Source: DATMRF01 sp035566435
GTDB lineage: Bacteria; Verrucomicrobiota; Verrucomicrobiia; Limisphaerales; UBA8199
Direction of reading: 5' to 3'
NCBI GenBank assembly: GCA_035566435.1
Contig: DATMRF010000105.1
Span: forward strand, 248,001 to 312,000
DNA length: 64,000 nt
A model generated the notes under the pieces. The model saw only the letters and a list, made by a program, of their open reading frames with translations, was not told where the DNA came from and did not search any database. Every line of letters begins with the position of its first letter. The first letter of the stretch is position 1. Positions 1 to 9,120 of the stretch are shown piece by piece. Made by a program: the position numbers and the translations under genes.

Positions 1-408
1 CGGGTTACAGGCTACACCATTGGGAACGACATGAGTTCGCGCGATATCGAAGGCGAGAACCTGTTGTATCTGCCGCAAGCCAAGATCTACCGGCATTCCT
101 GTGCGCTGGGACCGTGGATCCTCGTCGGCGCCAGCGAATCGGACGCGCGCGAGTGGACCATTGCAGTGGCTATCGAACGGGCTGGCGCGCGGGTGTTCCA
201 AGGTGAAACGTCGATCGGGCAGATCAAGCGCCGCTTTGAGGATTTGGCGCGGTTTCTGTTCCGCAGCCAGGACTTTCCTCGCGGCGCGGTCCTCCTCACC
301 GGCACCGGGATCGTGCCGCCGGAGGGTTTCACACTCAAGGAGAACGATGTGGTCGAAATTCGGATCAGCGGAATCGGCGTGCTGCGCAATCCGGTCGCCG
401 TGGTGTGA
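1..408 (+). CDS. Fumarylacetoacetate hydrolase family protein (5' partial)
   Basis: The frame is open from the first base, so the start lies outside the window. The visible C-terminal part begins with a G-Y-T-I-G-N-D-M-S-S-R-D stretch. This matches the metal-site region of the FAH fold, whose members cleave or decarboxylate 2-oxo acids and related ring-fission products. The rest (an I-G-Q-I-K-R segment, then T-G-T-G-I-V-P-P and V-E-I-R-I-S-G-I-G near the end) is also typical of the C-terminal FAH barrel. The specific substrate cannot be told. Sugar-acid breakdown would fit a polysaccharide degrader but is only an inference. A palindromic repeat follows the stop codon. Confidence 0.85.
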   Translation, partial: RVTGYTIGNDMSSRDIEGENLLYLPQAKIYRHSCALGPWILVGASESDAREWTIAVAIERAGARVFQGETSIGQIKRRFEDLARFLFRSQDFPRGAVLLTGTGIVPPEGFTLKENDVVEIRISGIGVLRNPVAVV

Positions 409-415
409 CGAGAGG

Positions 416-502
416 CAGGTCGGGAGCGTCTGTCCTCAGCGCGCCGCCTAAACATCGCTCGCGTCCACGGACGGCGCGCTGAGCACCGACGCGTCCTACC
501 CG
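416..502. repeat. REP-like long imperfect palindrome
   Basis: Two 29-base arms (418-446 and 472-500) are inverted copies of each other with about 24 of 29 matches. The innermost 12 bases of each arm (CTCAGCGCGCCG and its complement) match perfectly. The 25-base centre is unpaired. It lies 10 bases after the FAH stop codon. There is no U-tract, so it looks more like a dispersed extragenic palindrome than a simple terminator. The rest of 409-615 holds no gene; it contains AT-rich sequence just upstream of 616. Confidence 0.6.
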
Positions 503-615
503 CGAAGCGCTCGTGGCGGTCCTTCCAACAAGGAGGTGCTTAAGCAGTTAGCTGTGCTAAAAACAAGCATCAAAACAACTTGAGCGCCGCTGTCTCCTGA
601 ACTAAGCTTGACGAA

Positions 616-2721
616 ATGAGCCGTCACCGGGATCGCTGGTTGTGGCTGGGGTTGAGAGCCTTGGCCCGCGGTGCTCTATGCGTGAGCGGACTCGGAGTCG
701 CAACGCTTGAGTTCGAGGCACTGGCGGGAGAGAGTTCAGCCGCAACGCATTTTCACAAGGAAATCCAGCCCGTTCTGACCAAGTATTGCTACGATTGTCA
801 CGGCGACGGCATGCACAAGGGTAATGTCGCGTTCGACGAGCTGGGTTCGGACAAGGCCCTGGTTGATAATCACGAGCTCTGGAACAAGGTCCTCAGGAAT
901 GTGCGGGCCGGATTGATGCCGCCTGCGAAAAAGCCGCGACCTGACGCCGTTGAGCGGGGGCGGCTGGAAAACTGGGTAAAATTCGAAACGTTCGGCATTG
1001 ATCCACGGAACGTCGACCCGGGCCGGGTGACCGTTCGGCGGTTGAACCGGGTCGAATACCGCAACACGATCCACGACTTATTGGGGGTGGATTTCGATGC
1101 CGAGAACCAATTCCCGCCCGACGACACCGGTTACGGCTTCGACGACATTGGAAGCGTGCTGACGTTGTCCCCAATGCTTCTGGAAAAGTACCTCGCCGCG
1201 GCAACGACGATCGTTGCGGAGGCAAAGCCGACGATCTCAAAGGTAATGCAAGAGGTCCCTGAGGAACCCGCGGCTAAGCGCGCCCGCGTGGCAGAGTTCC
1301 TGGCGAAGTTTGCCGGGAGAGCTTTCCGCCGTCCGGTCGAGCCTGACACGGCTGAGCGTTTGGCCGGTTTGGCAGAGCAGGCCTGGAGGCAGCCTGGAGC
1401 CACCTTCGAAGCGGGAATCGCCCGTGCGATGGTGGCGGTGTTGTCCTCTCCCCGGTTTCTTTTTCGCGAAGAGAAGTTGGAGCCCGGCGGCCACGGCAAG
1501 GGTTTTCCGCGCGTTGATGAGTTTTCCCTCGCTTCGCGCCTGTCGTATTTTCTCTGGTCGTCGATGCCGGATGCGGAACTTTTCAGTCTTGCGGCGGCCG
1601 GGCAGTTGCGGAAGAACCTGGACGCACAGGTCAAGCGCATGCTGGCGGACCGGCGTTCTCAGGCACTGGTGAGGAATTTCACGGGACAGTGGCTGCAGGC
1701 CCGCGACGTGGAGGGGATCCCCATCGAGGCGCGCTCGGTTCTCTTGCGCGAGGAGAAAGTGGACCCGGAACGGGACCGCAACCGCGCGCGATTCCGCGCC
1801 TTGCGGGACAAACCGGAGGACGCACGGACGCCGGAGGAGAAAGAAGAGCTCGCCGGGCTGCGCGCGGAGTTTGTCAAGCGCATCAATGCGCCGTTGCGAG
1901 TGGACTTCAACGGCAGGCTACGCCGCGCGATGCGGCAGGAGACGGAGAAGTATTTCGATTACGTGGTGCGGGAGGATCGTCCGTTGTTGGAGTTGATCGA
2001 AAGCGATTATACGTTTTTAAATGAACGCCTCGCCAAGCATTATGGCTTGCCGGATGTTGCAGGTGACGACCTGCGTCTCGTCAGACTTCCGCCGGACAGT
2101 CCGCGCGGGGGCGTATTAACCCAGGGAACCGTGCTGGCTGTTACATCGAATCCAACACGGACATCGCCCGTGAAGCGTGGCCGGTTCGTTCTCGACGCGA
2201 TTCTGGGCACGCCGCCGCCACCGCCACCGCCGAACATTCCCCCGCTGGAGGACGCGGCGAAGAAGGTCGAGGGAAGGGAGCCGACCCTGCGCGAAACGCT
2301 CGAGCTCCATCGAACCCAGCCGATGTGCAATTCCTGCCATAACCGGATGGACCCCCTGGGCCTGGCGTTTGAAAACTTTAACGCGATGGGAATGTGGCGC
2401 AACCAGGAACGCGAGCAGACGATCGACGCCTCGGGAACGTTGATCACCGGCGAGCCTTTCACCAGCGTGCGCGAGCTAAAGCACATCCTGGCAACCCGGC
2501 ACGCCCGTGATTTTTACCGTTGCCTCACCGAAAAGATGCTAACTTATGCGATTGGACGCGGCCTGGATTATTACGACGTGGAAACGGTCGACGAAATTGT
2601 CGAGCGAATTGATAAAGCGAACGGGGCCTTTTCGGCGCTGCTTGGCGGGGTGATTGATTCGGCTCCGTTTCAAAAGTCGCGCCCCACCGATTTGCTGGCG
2701 CAAAGCGCACCCGGAAAATAG
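616..2721 (+). CDS. DUF1592/DUF1588-type (planctomycete-cytochrome) exported protein
   Basis: This 701-residue protein has the domain order of the large cytochrome-like proteins common in Planctomycetes and Verrucomicrobia. After a hydrophobic N-terminus comes a heme-binding CYDCH motif (residues 58-62, PSCyt1 type). A DUF1587 segment (near residue 140), DUF1595, DUF1592 (near 300-360), DUF1588 with a proline run before N-I-P-P-L, and a DUF1585 tail follow. A second CNSCH heme motif sits at residues 571-575. The biochemical role of the family is not established; two c-type heme sites suggest envelope electron transfer. A DUF1552 gene follows 31 bases downstream, the usual partner in these phyla, so the two are probably co-transcribed. 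Confidence 0.9.
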   Translation: MSRHRDRWLWLGLRALARGALCVSGLGVATLEFEALAGESSAATHFHKEIQPVLTKYCYDCHGDGMHKGNVAFDELGSDKALVDNHELWNKVLRNVRAGLMPPAKKPRPDAVERGRLENWVKFETFGIDPRNVDPGRVTVRRLNRVEYRNTIHDLLGVDFDAENQFPPDDTGYGFDDIGSVLTLSPMLLEKYLAAATTIVAEAKPTISKVMQEVPEEPAAKRARVAEFLAKFAGRAFRRPVEPDTAERLAGLAEQAWRQPGATFEAGIARAMVAVLSSPRFLFREEKLEPGGHGKGFPRVDEFSLASRLSYFLWSSMPDAELFSLAAAGQLRKNLDAQVKRMLADRRSQALVRNFTGQWLQARDVEGIPIEARSVLLREEKVDPERDRNRARFRALRDKPEDARTPEEKEELAGLRAEFVKRINAPLRVDFNGRLRRAMRQETEKYFDYVVREDRPLLELIESDYTFLNERLAKHYGLPDVAGDDLRLVRLPPDSPRGGVLTQGTVLAVTSNPTRTSPVKRGRFVLDAILGTPPPPPPPNIPPLEDAAKKVEGREPTLRETLELHRTQPMCNSCHNRMDPLGLAFENFNAMGMWRNQEREQTIDASGTLITGEPFTSVRELKHILATRHARDFYRCLTEKMLTYAIGRGLDYYDVETVDEIVERIDKANGAFSALLGGVIDSAPFQKSRPTDLLAQSAPGK

Positions 2722-2752
2722 CCAATGTTAAATATGCGGCCTCCTCCCTCTT

Positions 2753-4159
2753 ATGAAAACGAATGATGCCTTAAATCGGAGCAGGGGTTTCCATCCGGCC
2801 GCCGGGCTCACCCGCCGGCAATTTTTGCGCGGGCTGGGAGCCTGCCTTGCGCTGCCGGCCTTCGAATCGTTAGGCCCGGGGCGGGTCCTCGCGGCCGAGA
2901 ATGCCTCCGGTGCCGGCCTGGCGACCACGTCGAGCGGCTCGCCTTTGCGGACTGCCTTTGTATATTTTCCTAATGGCGCCATCCAGTCAGCCTGGTGGCC
3001 CAAGAACGAAGGGGGCGATTTCGAATTCAGCCGCACTTTGGCTCCGCTGGAGCCGGGCAGACGCTCGATTCAAATCCTGGGTGGTTTGGACCATCACAAC
3101 GCGGAGCCGGGACCCGACGGGGCAGGAGACCACGCCCGCGCCAACGGCACGTTCCTGACCGGCGCCCGCATGAAGAAGAGCGCGGCGGACATTCATGCGG
3201 CCATCTCCATTGACCAGGTTATCGCGCGAGGAATCGGGCATTTAACCCGCCTGCCTTCGCTCGAGTTGACGTGCGATTACGAGCGTGCCTCCGGGGCTTG
3301 TGACTCGGGTTACTCCTGTGCGTATCAGTACAATCTGTCCTGGAGCTCGCCGACGACGCCCATGGCGCCGGAGCACAACCCGCGGCTCGTTTTTGAGCGG
3401 CTTTTCGGCGCCGGGTCCGCGTCCGAGCGCGCGGAGAACCTGAAACGGCGCCAGGCCGAGCAGCGTTCCATCCTGGACTTTGTGCTCGAGGACGCCCGCG
3501 GTATGCAACGCCGGCTCAATCCTGGTGATCGGGAGAAACTCGATCAGTACCTTACGGGTGTGCGCGAGGTCGAAACTCGCATCCAGGGAGCGGAGCGATT
3601 TGGCAGCCTACCGGACCCGGGTATGGAAACACCGGCGGGGGTCCCTGCCGATTATGGACAATTCGTCCAGACCATGTATGACCTGCTGGCGGTCGCTTTC
3701 CACTGCGATATGACCAGGGTTGCGACGTTGCTGCTCGCGCACGACGGCAGCAACCGATCTTTCGCCGAGGTGGGCATTCCTGAAGGGCACCACGATCTGT
3801 CGCACCACTTCGACGACGCGGAAAAGATCCGGAAGGTGTCTGAGATCGATTTGTGGTACGTGAAACAGTTTGCGAGGTTCCTCGAGAAGCTGGAGAACAC
3901 GAAGGACGTTGACGGGAATTCGCTACTGCGCAATTCGATGATCGTCTATGGCGGCGGCAATGCGGACGGCAACCGCCACACGCATACGAACCTGCCGATT
4001 GTGCTGGCGGGCGGAGGCGGCGGCACCCTGAAGCCGGGCCGATACATCCGACAGTCTTCGCAACCGATGTCGAACCTGTTCCTGAGCCTGGCCGAGCGGA
4101 TGGGGCTAAGCAAACTGGAGCGATTCGGCGATTCCACTGGCCGGCTAAAAGACGTGTGA
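2753..4159 (+). CDS. DUF1552 domain protein, Tat-exported
   Basis: The 468-residue protein starts with a twin-arginine signal (T-R-R-Q-F-L-R-G-L-G, residues 22-31) and a hydrophobic stretch. The body matches DUF1552: an F-V-Y-F-P-N-G segment near residue 70, an L-G-G-L-D-H-H-N motif near 105, and an N-S-M-I-V-Y-G-G-G segment close to the C-terminus. DUF1552 proteins are almost always encoded next to DUF1592 cytochrome proteins, as here, and are thought to act together in the periplasm, but no reaction is established. The stop codon overlaps the GTG start of the next gene. Confidence 0.9.
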   Translation: MKTNDALNRSRGFHPAAGLTRRQFLRGLGACLALPAFESLGPGRVLAAENASGAGLATTSSGSPLRTAFVYFPNGAIQSAWWPKNEGGDFEFSRTLAPLEPGRRSIQILGGLDHHNAEPGPDGAGDHARANGTFLTGARMKKSAADIHAAISIDQVIARGIGHLTRLPSLELTCDYERASGACDSGYSCAYQYNLSWSSPTTPMAPEHNPRLVFERLFGAGSASERAENLKRRQAEQRSILDFVLEDARGMQRRLNPGDREKLDQYLTGVREVETRIQGAERFGSLPDPGMETPAGVPADYGQFVQTMYDLLAVAFHCDMTRVATLLLAHDGSNRSFAEVGIPEGHHDLSHHFDDAEKIRKVSEIDLWYVKQFARFLEKLENTKDVDGNSLLRNSMIVYGGGNADGNRHTHTNLPIVLAGGGGGTLKPGRYIRQSSQPMSNLFLSLAERMGLSKLERFGDSTGRLKDV

Positions 4160-5043
4160 GGTTGATTGTGCAGCGCGTGCTGTTCTGCTTCGCCGGGCTG
4201 CTCGCCGCCACGGCGCCCTCGCAGGAGCCGGCGAACGTGATTTCTCTCTGGACGAATGGCGCTCCCGGTTTCGAGAGCCGCCGCAATGAGCCGGAGCACG
4301 CTCAGGATTATTGGGTGCGCAACATCCACAATCCCTCGCTGACGGTTTTCCTGCCGCCGAAAGAGAAAGCCACAGGCGCGGCCGTGGTGATTTGCCCCGG
4401 AGGTGGCCATCGCGAGCTGGTGTACAAGGCCGAGGGGGAGGAGCCGGCGCGCTATCTGAACGGACTGGGCGTTGCGGCGTTTGTGCTTAAGTACCGGCTC
4501 GCCCGCGAGCAGGGTTCGCCCTATTCCCTTCCACAACATGCTCGGGAGGATGGCCGGCGGGCCATGCGCCTTGTCCGCAGTCGCGCGGCGGAGTGGAACA
4601 TCGACCCGAGCCGAATCGGCATGATGGGTTTCTCGGCCGGCGGCGAGGTGGTATCGATGGTGGTTTACGACTCCGGCGAGGGTGAGTCCAATGCGACGGA
4701 CCCGATTGACCGCGTTTCCTGCCGTCCAGACTTCACAGTGATGATTTACCCTGGCCCACTGGGAATCCCGGAAACGATTTCCAGCAATGTTCCGCCGACA
4801 TTTCTGCTGGTGGCCAACGATGACCGCGGAGCTTCAGGGAATATCGTGCGCCTCCTGGGCGAATACCGCCAGGCCCACGTGCCGATGGAGGCACACATTT
4901 ACGCGAAGGGCGGACACGGATTCAACATGGGCAACCGCTCGAAATTGGCTTCGGTTAAAGACTGGCCGCAACGGCTGGCGGATTGGCTCAACGACAGTGG
5001 CTTCCTGGCGCCCACGGCCCGCGCTACTGAACCACCCAGATAA
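4156..5043 (+). CDS. Exported alpha/beta-hydrolase esterase (acetylxylan esterase-like)
   Basis: This 295-residue protein has a short signal peptide and a typical esterase core. An A-A-V-V-I-C-P-G-G-G-H segment near residue 78 supplies the oxyanion loop. The nucleophile elbow is G-F-S-A-G-G near residue 157, and the G-G-H-G-F motif near residue 253 carries the likely catalytic His. The closest families deacetylate xylan or cleave similar esters. The GTG start at 4156 overlaps the previous stop by four bases, implying translational coupling to the DUF1592/DUF1552 pair; a later GTG at 4168 is possible. Confidence 0.85.
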   Translation: MRLIVQRVLFCFAGLLAATAPSQEPANVISLWTNGAPGFESRRNEPEHAQDYWVRNIHNPSLTVFLPPKEKATGAAVVICPGGGHRELVYKAEGEEPARYLNGLGVAAFVLKYRLAREQGSPYSLPQHAREDGRRAMRLVRSRAAEWNIDPSRIGMMGFSAGGEVVSMVVYDSGEGESNATDPIDRVSCRPDFTVMIYPGPLGIPETISSNVPPTFLLVANDDRGASGNIVRLLGEYRQAHVPMEAHIYAKGGHGFNMGNRSKLASVKDWPQRLADWLNDSGFLAPTARATEPPR

Positions 5044-5072
5044 GCGGTACGGCTAGCGTTTGCGGGGAGGCC

Positions 5073-6845
5073 TCAGAGCCTCGGTGCGCTCGGCTTGATC
5101 GGTGCCTCGAACGGGAGTGCACCTTTGACTTTCACTTTGCGCTTGAAGACGGCATCCCCGCACGCGGCGAAAATCGTGTCGAAATCCTGACCCCCAAATG
5201 TGAGGTTGGCGATCCGGCCGTTCGGAGTCGGAATAATGCATTCAACCCTGCCGGCTTGGTCGCAAACCTGGATACCCATCCGCGTCGCCACGTAGAGCCG
5301 TCCCTCACTATCACACCGCATCCCGTCCGCGCCGCTGTCGTCGGCGTTATCCGGAACGTGCAAATGGAAATAGCGCTGCTTGAACTTCAGCAAACCGCCG
5401 GATTGAATTTGAAAGCTATAAACCCAGTGCGACCTGGTGTCGTCCACGTACAGGAGCGATTGGTCAGGCGAGAGTGTGATCCCGTTCGAGAATTTCAGGC
5501 CGGTATCAACGACCTGCTTCTCGCCGTTAGGCCGGATGAGCCAGATTTTGCTCGGGGTGGTCCCGTCCCAGCCCGGCTCGGTCACGTAAGCCAAACCATC
5601 GGAACGAACCACCAGATCGTTACCGCGGAAACCTTTGGCGATTGGGGTGGCCTTGCCATCGGCACCATAAGCCACGATTTGTTGTGCGCCTCCAGCGACG
5701 GCATAAAGCCGGCCATCCGGGCCGAACGCCTGGCCGTCGCCGCGCTTCGAATCGGCAATGAACTCTGAAATCGTTCCATCGAGGGCAACCTTGTACGTTT
5801 TCGAGTTCGGCACGTCGTTGAAAAAGACCTCCCCCCGGGCGTTCACTGCGGGGCCTTCGGTACCTTTGTAACCGTCCGCGACGAGTTGCCATCCCTCCCC
5901 CGGCAGGAGGATGTCCTTGAGATAGGCATTCTGGCTGTCGCCGGCCTTCACCGGCGCTGGCCAGTCCTTCCAGAGCCAGCGCATCGCGTCAGGGAAAATG
6001 GCCGCGGCGTGGCGGCCGTTGTGGCCGCCTTCACCCCAGACGTGTTCCACTTCGTAGCCGGCGAACTTGAGCGCGCGTTCCATCATCTGGTTAGCCATCC
6101 ACCAATCGCCGCCGTAGATGTTCAGGTCGCTGCTGCCGTCCTGGAGAAAAACCCGTAGGGGCTTCGGTTCGAACTTGCGGATTAAGGTCGGGTAAACCTC
6201 GCCGCCGCGCAGGCCGACGTAGGTGCCGATAGAACTAAAGACGCGAGTGAAGGCATCGGACCGTTCCCAGGCGCAGGTGAAAGCGCAGGTCGCGCCGCTG
6301 CTCGACCCGCCGATGCATCGATCGTCTCCCTTGCTGGAAAGGCGGATGGGCTTGCCATCGCGGGTGGTTTTCTTTTCGACCTCCGGAAGGAGCTCGTCGA
6401 GCAGAAAGCGCGCGTAATCGCCTCCTAAGCCGTCATACTCGTAGCTGCGGTTGAAGCGGTCGAGCGCGTTCGTGCCGCCAGACTTGAGGACGCCGGGCGT
6501 GATGAAGACCCCAATCGTGACCGGCATTTCCTTGCGAGCGATCAAGTTGTCGAATACAACCGGCGCGTTGTTCTGGATACCGTCCTGGTTGACGTAAACG
6601 CAGGCGGGCTTGGCGGGGTCGTATTGGGCCGGCACGTAAATCCAGTAATCGTGAGTCGTGCCCGGAAAGATTTTGCTGCTGGCGAACGTGAACTTCTCAA
6701 CCGTGCCCTTGGGGACGTCCGGTTGCGCCTGGGAGTCAGGGTGTGGTTTGTAATCTTCCGCGGCTCGGCCCGTGCTCGGGTTGACTGCCAGCGCGAACAG
6801 GAGCGCCAGCATAAATTTCGTCGGCATGGGGATGCTGTTTTGCAT
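5073..6845 (-). CDS. Esterase / SMP-30 gluconolactonase fusion, exported
   Basis: A signal peptide (about 29 residues) is followed by two enzyme modules in 590 residues. Residues about 45-310 are a putative esterase of the enterochelin/feruloyl-esterase type, with a G-S-S-S-G nucleophile elbow (Ser182), a late G-G-H-N segment and the motif V-F-L-Q-D-G. Residues about 315-580 are an SMP-30/gluconolactonase-like six-bladed propeller, with an E-G-P-A-V entry motif, an S-N-G-I-T-L-S-P-D-Q segment and a D-G-M-R-C-D-S-E-G segment. The combination suggests release of an acyl or lactone group from a sugar acid. It is convergent with the esterase gene ending at 5043. Confidence 0.85.
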   Translation of the reverse strand: MQNSIPMPTKFMLALLFALAVNPSTGRAAEDYKPHPDSQAQPDVPKGTVEKFTFASSKIFPGTTHDYWIYVPAQYDPAKPACVYVNQDGIQNNAPVVFDNLIARKEMPVTIGVFITPGVLKSGGTNALDRFNRSYEYDGLGGDYARFLLDELLPEVEKKTTRDGKPIRLSSKGDDRCIGGSSSGATCAFTCAWERSDAFTRVFSSIGTYVGLRGGEVYPTLIRKFEPKPLRVFLQDGSSDLNIYGGDWWMANQMMERALKFAGYEVEHVWGEGGHNGRHAAAIFPDAMRWLWKDWPAPVKAGDSQNAYLKDILLPGEGWQLVADGYKGTEGPAVNARGEVFFNDVPNSKTYKVALDGTISEFIADSKRGDGQAFGPDGRLYAVAGGAQQIVAYGADGKATPIAKGFRGNDLVVRSDGLAYVTEPGWDGTTPSKIWLIRPNGEKQVVDTGLKFSNGITLSPDQSLLYVDDTRSHWVYSFQIQSGGLLKFKQRYFHLHVPDNADDSGADGMRCDSEGRLYVATRMGIQVCDQAGRVECIIPTPNGRIANLTFGGQDFDTIFAACGDAVFKRKVKVKGALPFEAPIKPSAPRL

Positions 6846-6930
6846 GATGGGTCTGAATTAGGTGATGGGCCCTAGATTACGCCATTCACCGACGGAATGG
6901 AAGACCTCAGCACCAAACCCTGGAAATACA

Positions 6931-7003
6931 CGGTACAGGTTCAGCGACTTAAAACCTTTGTTCGGCGTCGCGGAACGGTTGAGTTCCGCTTCATTCTGTA
7001 CCG
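6931..7003. other. Candidate three-stem structured leader
   Basis: Between the esterase/SMP-30 gene and the next minus-strand gene three nested stems can be drawn. An outer stem pairs 6931-6938 with 6996-7003 (CGGTACAG/CTGTACCG). An inner stem pairs 6944-6948 with 6967-6971. A hairpin pairs 6970-6976 with 6983-6989 (GCGGAAC/GTTCCGC). The two inner helices abut and share two bases, so they compete or stack. On the minus strand the element would lie in the 5' leader of the gene starting at 6845. The rest of the 320-base gap shows no gene. Confidence 0.35.
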
Positions 7004-7165
7004 GTCACGTGGGAAGCGCCCGGGTCGTAGCTGCAGTGTTGGTCGCAGGCTTGGGGTTAGTTGCCAGCCTGGTTAGAAATCCGTGTTGATATTCCTGTCA
7101 ATCCTTGGGCCAGTGATCGTCGGGGATTTGGTGCTAGCCGGTGCGCTCGTTCCTTAAACCCACCA

Positions 7166-7750
7166 TCACTCGTTGATGCCCCAATGCCGGTATGGCTGCC
7201 GCTCGACTTGATGCAAGACCTCGTCCAAAAGGATCGTCCTCATTTCCGCCCGGTGCTGGAGGTCTCTGACGGCTGATTCCCAGCCGGTGCGCACATTCCC
7301 CAGGTGCTGAAAAACATCCACGCCCGCCCGTCGGCCCGCAGTCCGCAACGACTCCAGCATCTTTATCGCGGTCGGCGTATTTGCCGCGTTGGCGTCCAAC
7401 GACCGGACCAACGCGCACGGTTCCCCGCCTTTAAGTGCGAGCCACTGCCGCACCCACAACCTCACGGCATCGGGCAGTTCCTGGTGGCCGCGCGCGGCGA
7501 TAAACACGATATCGGCCTCGACGGCTTCGTTCACCGCCTGTTGATATAGGGCTGGCTCGTGCAGAAGTTCAAACTTCCACAGGTTCACATGCAGGTCCGC
7601 GTCCGCTGCCAGTCGCTGCACTGTCTGGTCGATCGCCTCTCTGGCTCTTAGCCCCGTCTCAAAATCCTCATAGACCAACAGCACAGCCAACTTCAGTGGC
7701 CCTTCACGGACGGCATTCCCGACATCTGCAACTGTTCCAGACCACTGCAT
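7166..7750 (-). CDS. Conserved hypothetical protein, about 194 residues
   Basis: I do not recognise a named family. The sequence alternates hydrophobic strands and helices (L-K-L-A-V-L-L-V-Y-E-D then D-A-D-L-H-V-N-L-W-K-F and A-D-I-V-F-I-A-A-R-G), like a small Rossmann or receiver-type alpha/beta domain, and ends with Y-R-H-W-G-I-N-E. The missing phospho-acceptor pattern argues against a working response regulator. I chose the ATG at 7750, just before the conserved-looking part; ATG codons at 7780 and 7804 are in frame. No signal peptide or membrane segment is seen. Confidence 0.6.
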   Translation of the reverse strand: MQWSGTVADVGNAVREGPLKLAVLLVYEDFETGLRAREAIDQTVQRLAADADLHVNLWKFELLHEPALYQQAVNEAVEADIVFIAARGHQELPDAVRLWVRQWLALKGGEPCALVRSLDANAANTPTAIKMLESLRTAGRRAGVDVFQHLGNVRTGWESAVRDLQHRAEMRTILLDEVLHQVERQPYRHWGINE

Positions 7751-7917
7751 AATCTTCCTTATTTCACGCCCCAACGTCATTGCCGTCAACCTCAACTTGT
7801 GCACCAGTTATTCACCGACCTGGTTCGTTCAAGAAAACGCACCCCACCGCGTGCAAACGGCCTGCGGGCTGGGGCTCTGAGTTGCGTCTGCTCGCGGCTG
7901 ACGCCAACCGGCACTGA

Positions 7918-8052
7918 GGCGAACGAGTTGCTCTTGCAGACAAATCGACTGTGCTGCGCCAACCTAACGTCGATAACCTGTTGGGAAAGCCGTTTTCTCT
8001 GACCGAGCTGGAGGCAGCTTTGAGGAAGGTTTTTCCAGAGCCAAACGTCTGA
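7918..8052 (+). pseudogene. Remnant of a response-regulator receiver domain C-terminus
   Basis: A short open stretch after an in-frame TGA (7915-7917) encodes about 44 residues ending in N-L-L-G-K-P-F-S-L-T-E-L-E-A-A-L-R-K-V-F. That is the conserved end of a CheY-like receiver domain (the Lys-Pro-Phe loop and last helix). There is no start codon, no Asp phospho-acceptor region and no output domain, so it appears to be a decayed gene end. The rest of the 7751-8124 gap shows no other coding sequence. Confidence 0.5.
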
Positions 8053-8124
8053 ACGAAACCGCCGAGCATCGAAAGGACTGCGCCGACCGCACGCCGCGCA
8101 CAGCAAGTGAGCGCATGGATGAGC

Positions 8125-9084
8125 TCAAGCGATCATGGCAAACGCTTTTTTGAGCGCGCCGGCGGTCGCCGCGCACCCTTCCTCCCTGGGCATTTTATTC
8201 ACCGCCTGATTAAAGGGTTCTGCCCGGACCGGCCCGTCATAGCCAATCTCGTTAAGCGCCTTCAGAAAAACAGCGACATCGATCATGCCGGTGGCGCACG
8301 GCAGCTCGCGCCGTCCATCCGGCATTTGATCTTTGAGAACCCCTGCCGGGGCATCGTTCAGATCCACGGCGATCACTTCACTGCCTTTCAGAGACAACAG
8401 GTCTGCGACCGTATCCCCGGCATGCCACCAGTGCCAGCTATCCAGCACAAATCCCACGTTGCCGGTGTTGATCTCGGCGACGAGGTCCTTCATCTCGGCC
8501 AGCGTGTGGATGAAGGTATAACGCCGGCTCGCCCAGGATGTCTTTGGGGCGACGTATTCCAATCCCAGGCGAACGCCGTGCTCTTTGAGGGACTGAGCCA
8601 CCGCGCGCAAACGCGCCGCATGTTGTCGAAAATTCTGCAGGTAAGGCAGCGTGTCGTGGCAGGGCGTGAGCCAGGTCGAGACGCGGCTCACCCCGGATCG
8701 CTGGAGGCCGGCGGCGATTTTGGGCAATCCTTTCAGGCTCTCCTCGAATCGCGCCTCGTCTCGGCGAAACTCGACCGGCAGACCAGCGGCCCCGAAAACG
8801 ACGCCTTTGGCTTTCATGAATGACTTAAGCTCGGCCACCTGGTCGTCCGAGAGGGCCGCCAGGTATGCGCCATCGGCCCCGACGGATTCGAATCCGTGCC
8901 GTGCCGCCAGTTCGATGGCCTCGCGCTGGTTTGCCGAAACCCCGATGTTGCCGCACACAAGGTCGATGGTCATCTTTCTCGGCTTGACCTCAGCGGCGTC
9001 TGAAAAACCGCCGGAAGGGGCACTCCCCACCAAAGCCGCCAGCGTTGTCCGGGAAATGAATTGCCTGCGATTGAGTTGGTTCAT
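8125..9084 (-). CDS. Exported sugar phosphate isomerase/epimerase-like TIM-barrel protein
   Basis: The 319-residue protein begins with a Tat-like leader (N-R-R-Q-F-I-S-R-T-T-L). It then follows the xylose-isomerase-like TIM barrel (AP endonuclease family 2): an early V-C-G-N-I-G-V strand, an L-G-L-E-Y-V-A-P segment with the metal-binding Glu, V-L-D-S-W-H-W-W-H with Asp and His ligands, A-V-D-L-N-D-A-P and V-R-A-E-P-F-N with the last Glu. Such proteins isomerise or epimerise sugars or keto-sugars. The ATG at 9084 is chosen because it starts the Tat signal; an upstream ATG (9153) would extend through a hairpin. Together with the oxidoreductase at 9538-10974 it probably belongs to a keto-sugar pathway. 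Confidence 0.85.
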   Translation of the reverse strand: MNQLNRRQFISRTTLAALVGSAPSGGFSDAAEVKPRKMTIDLVCGNIGVSANQREAIELAARHGFESVGADGAYLAALSDDQVAELKSFMKAKGVVFGAAGLPVEFRRDEARFEESLKGLPKIAAGLQRSGVSRVSTWLTPCHDTLPYLQNFRQHAARLRAVAQSLKEHGVRLGLEYVAPKTSWASRRYTFIHTLAEMKDLVAEINTGNVGFVLDSWHWWHAGDTVADLLSLKGSEVIAVDLNDAPAGVLKDQMPDGRRELPCATGMIDVAVFLKALNEIGYDGPVRAEPFNQAVNKMPREEGCAATAGALKKAFAMIA

Positions 9085-9120
9085 AGCGATGTCAATCATC
9101 ATCAAGCCAGAGGATGAAGC

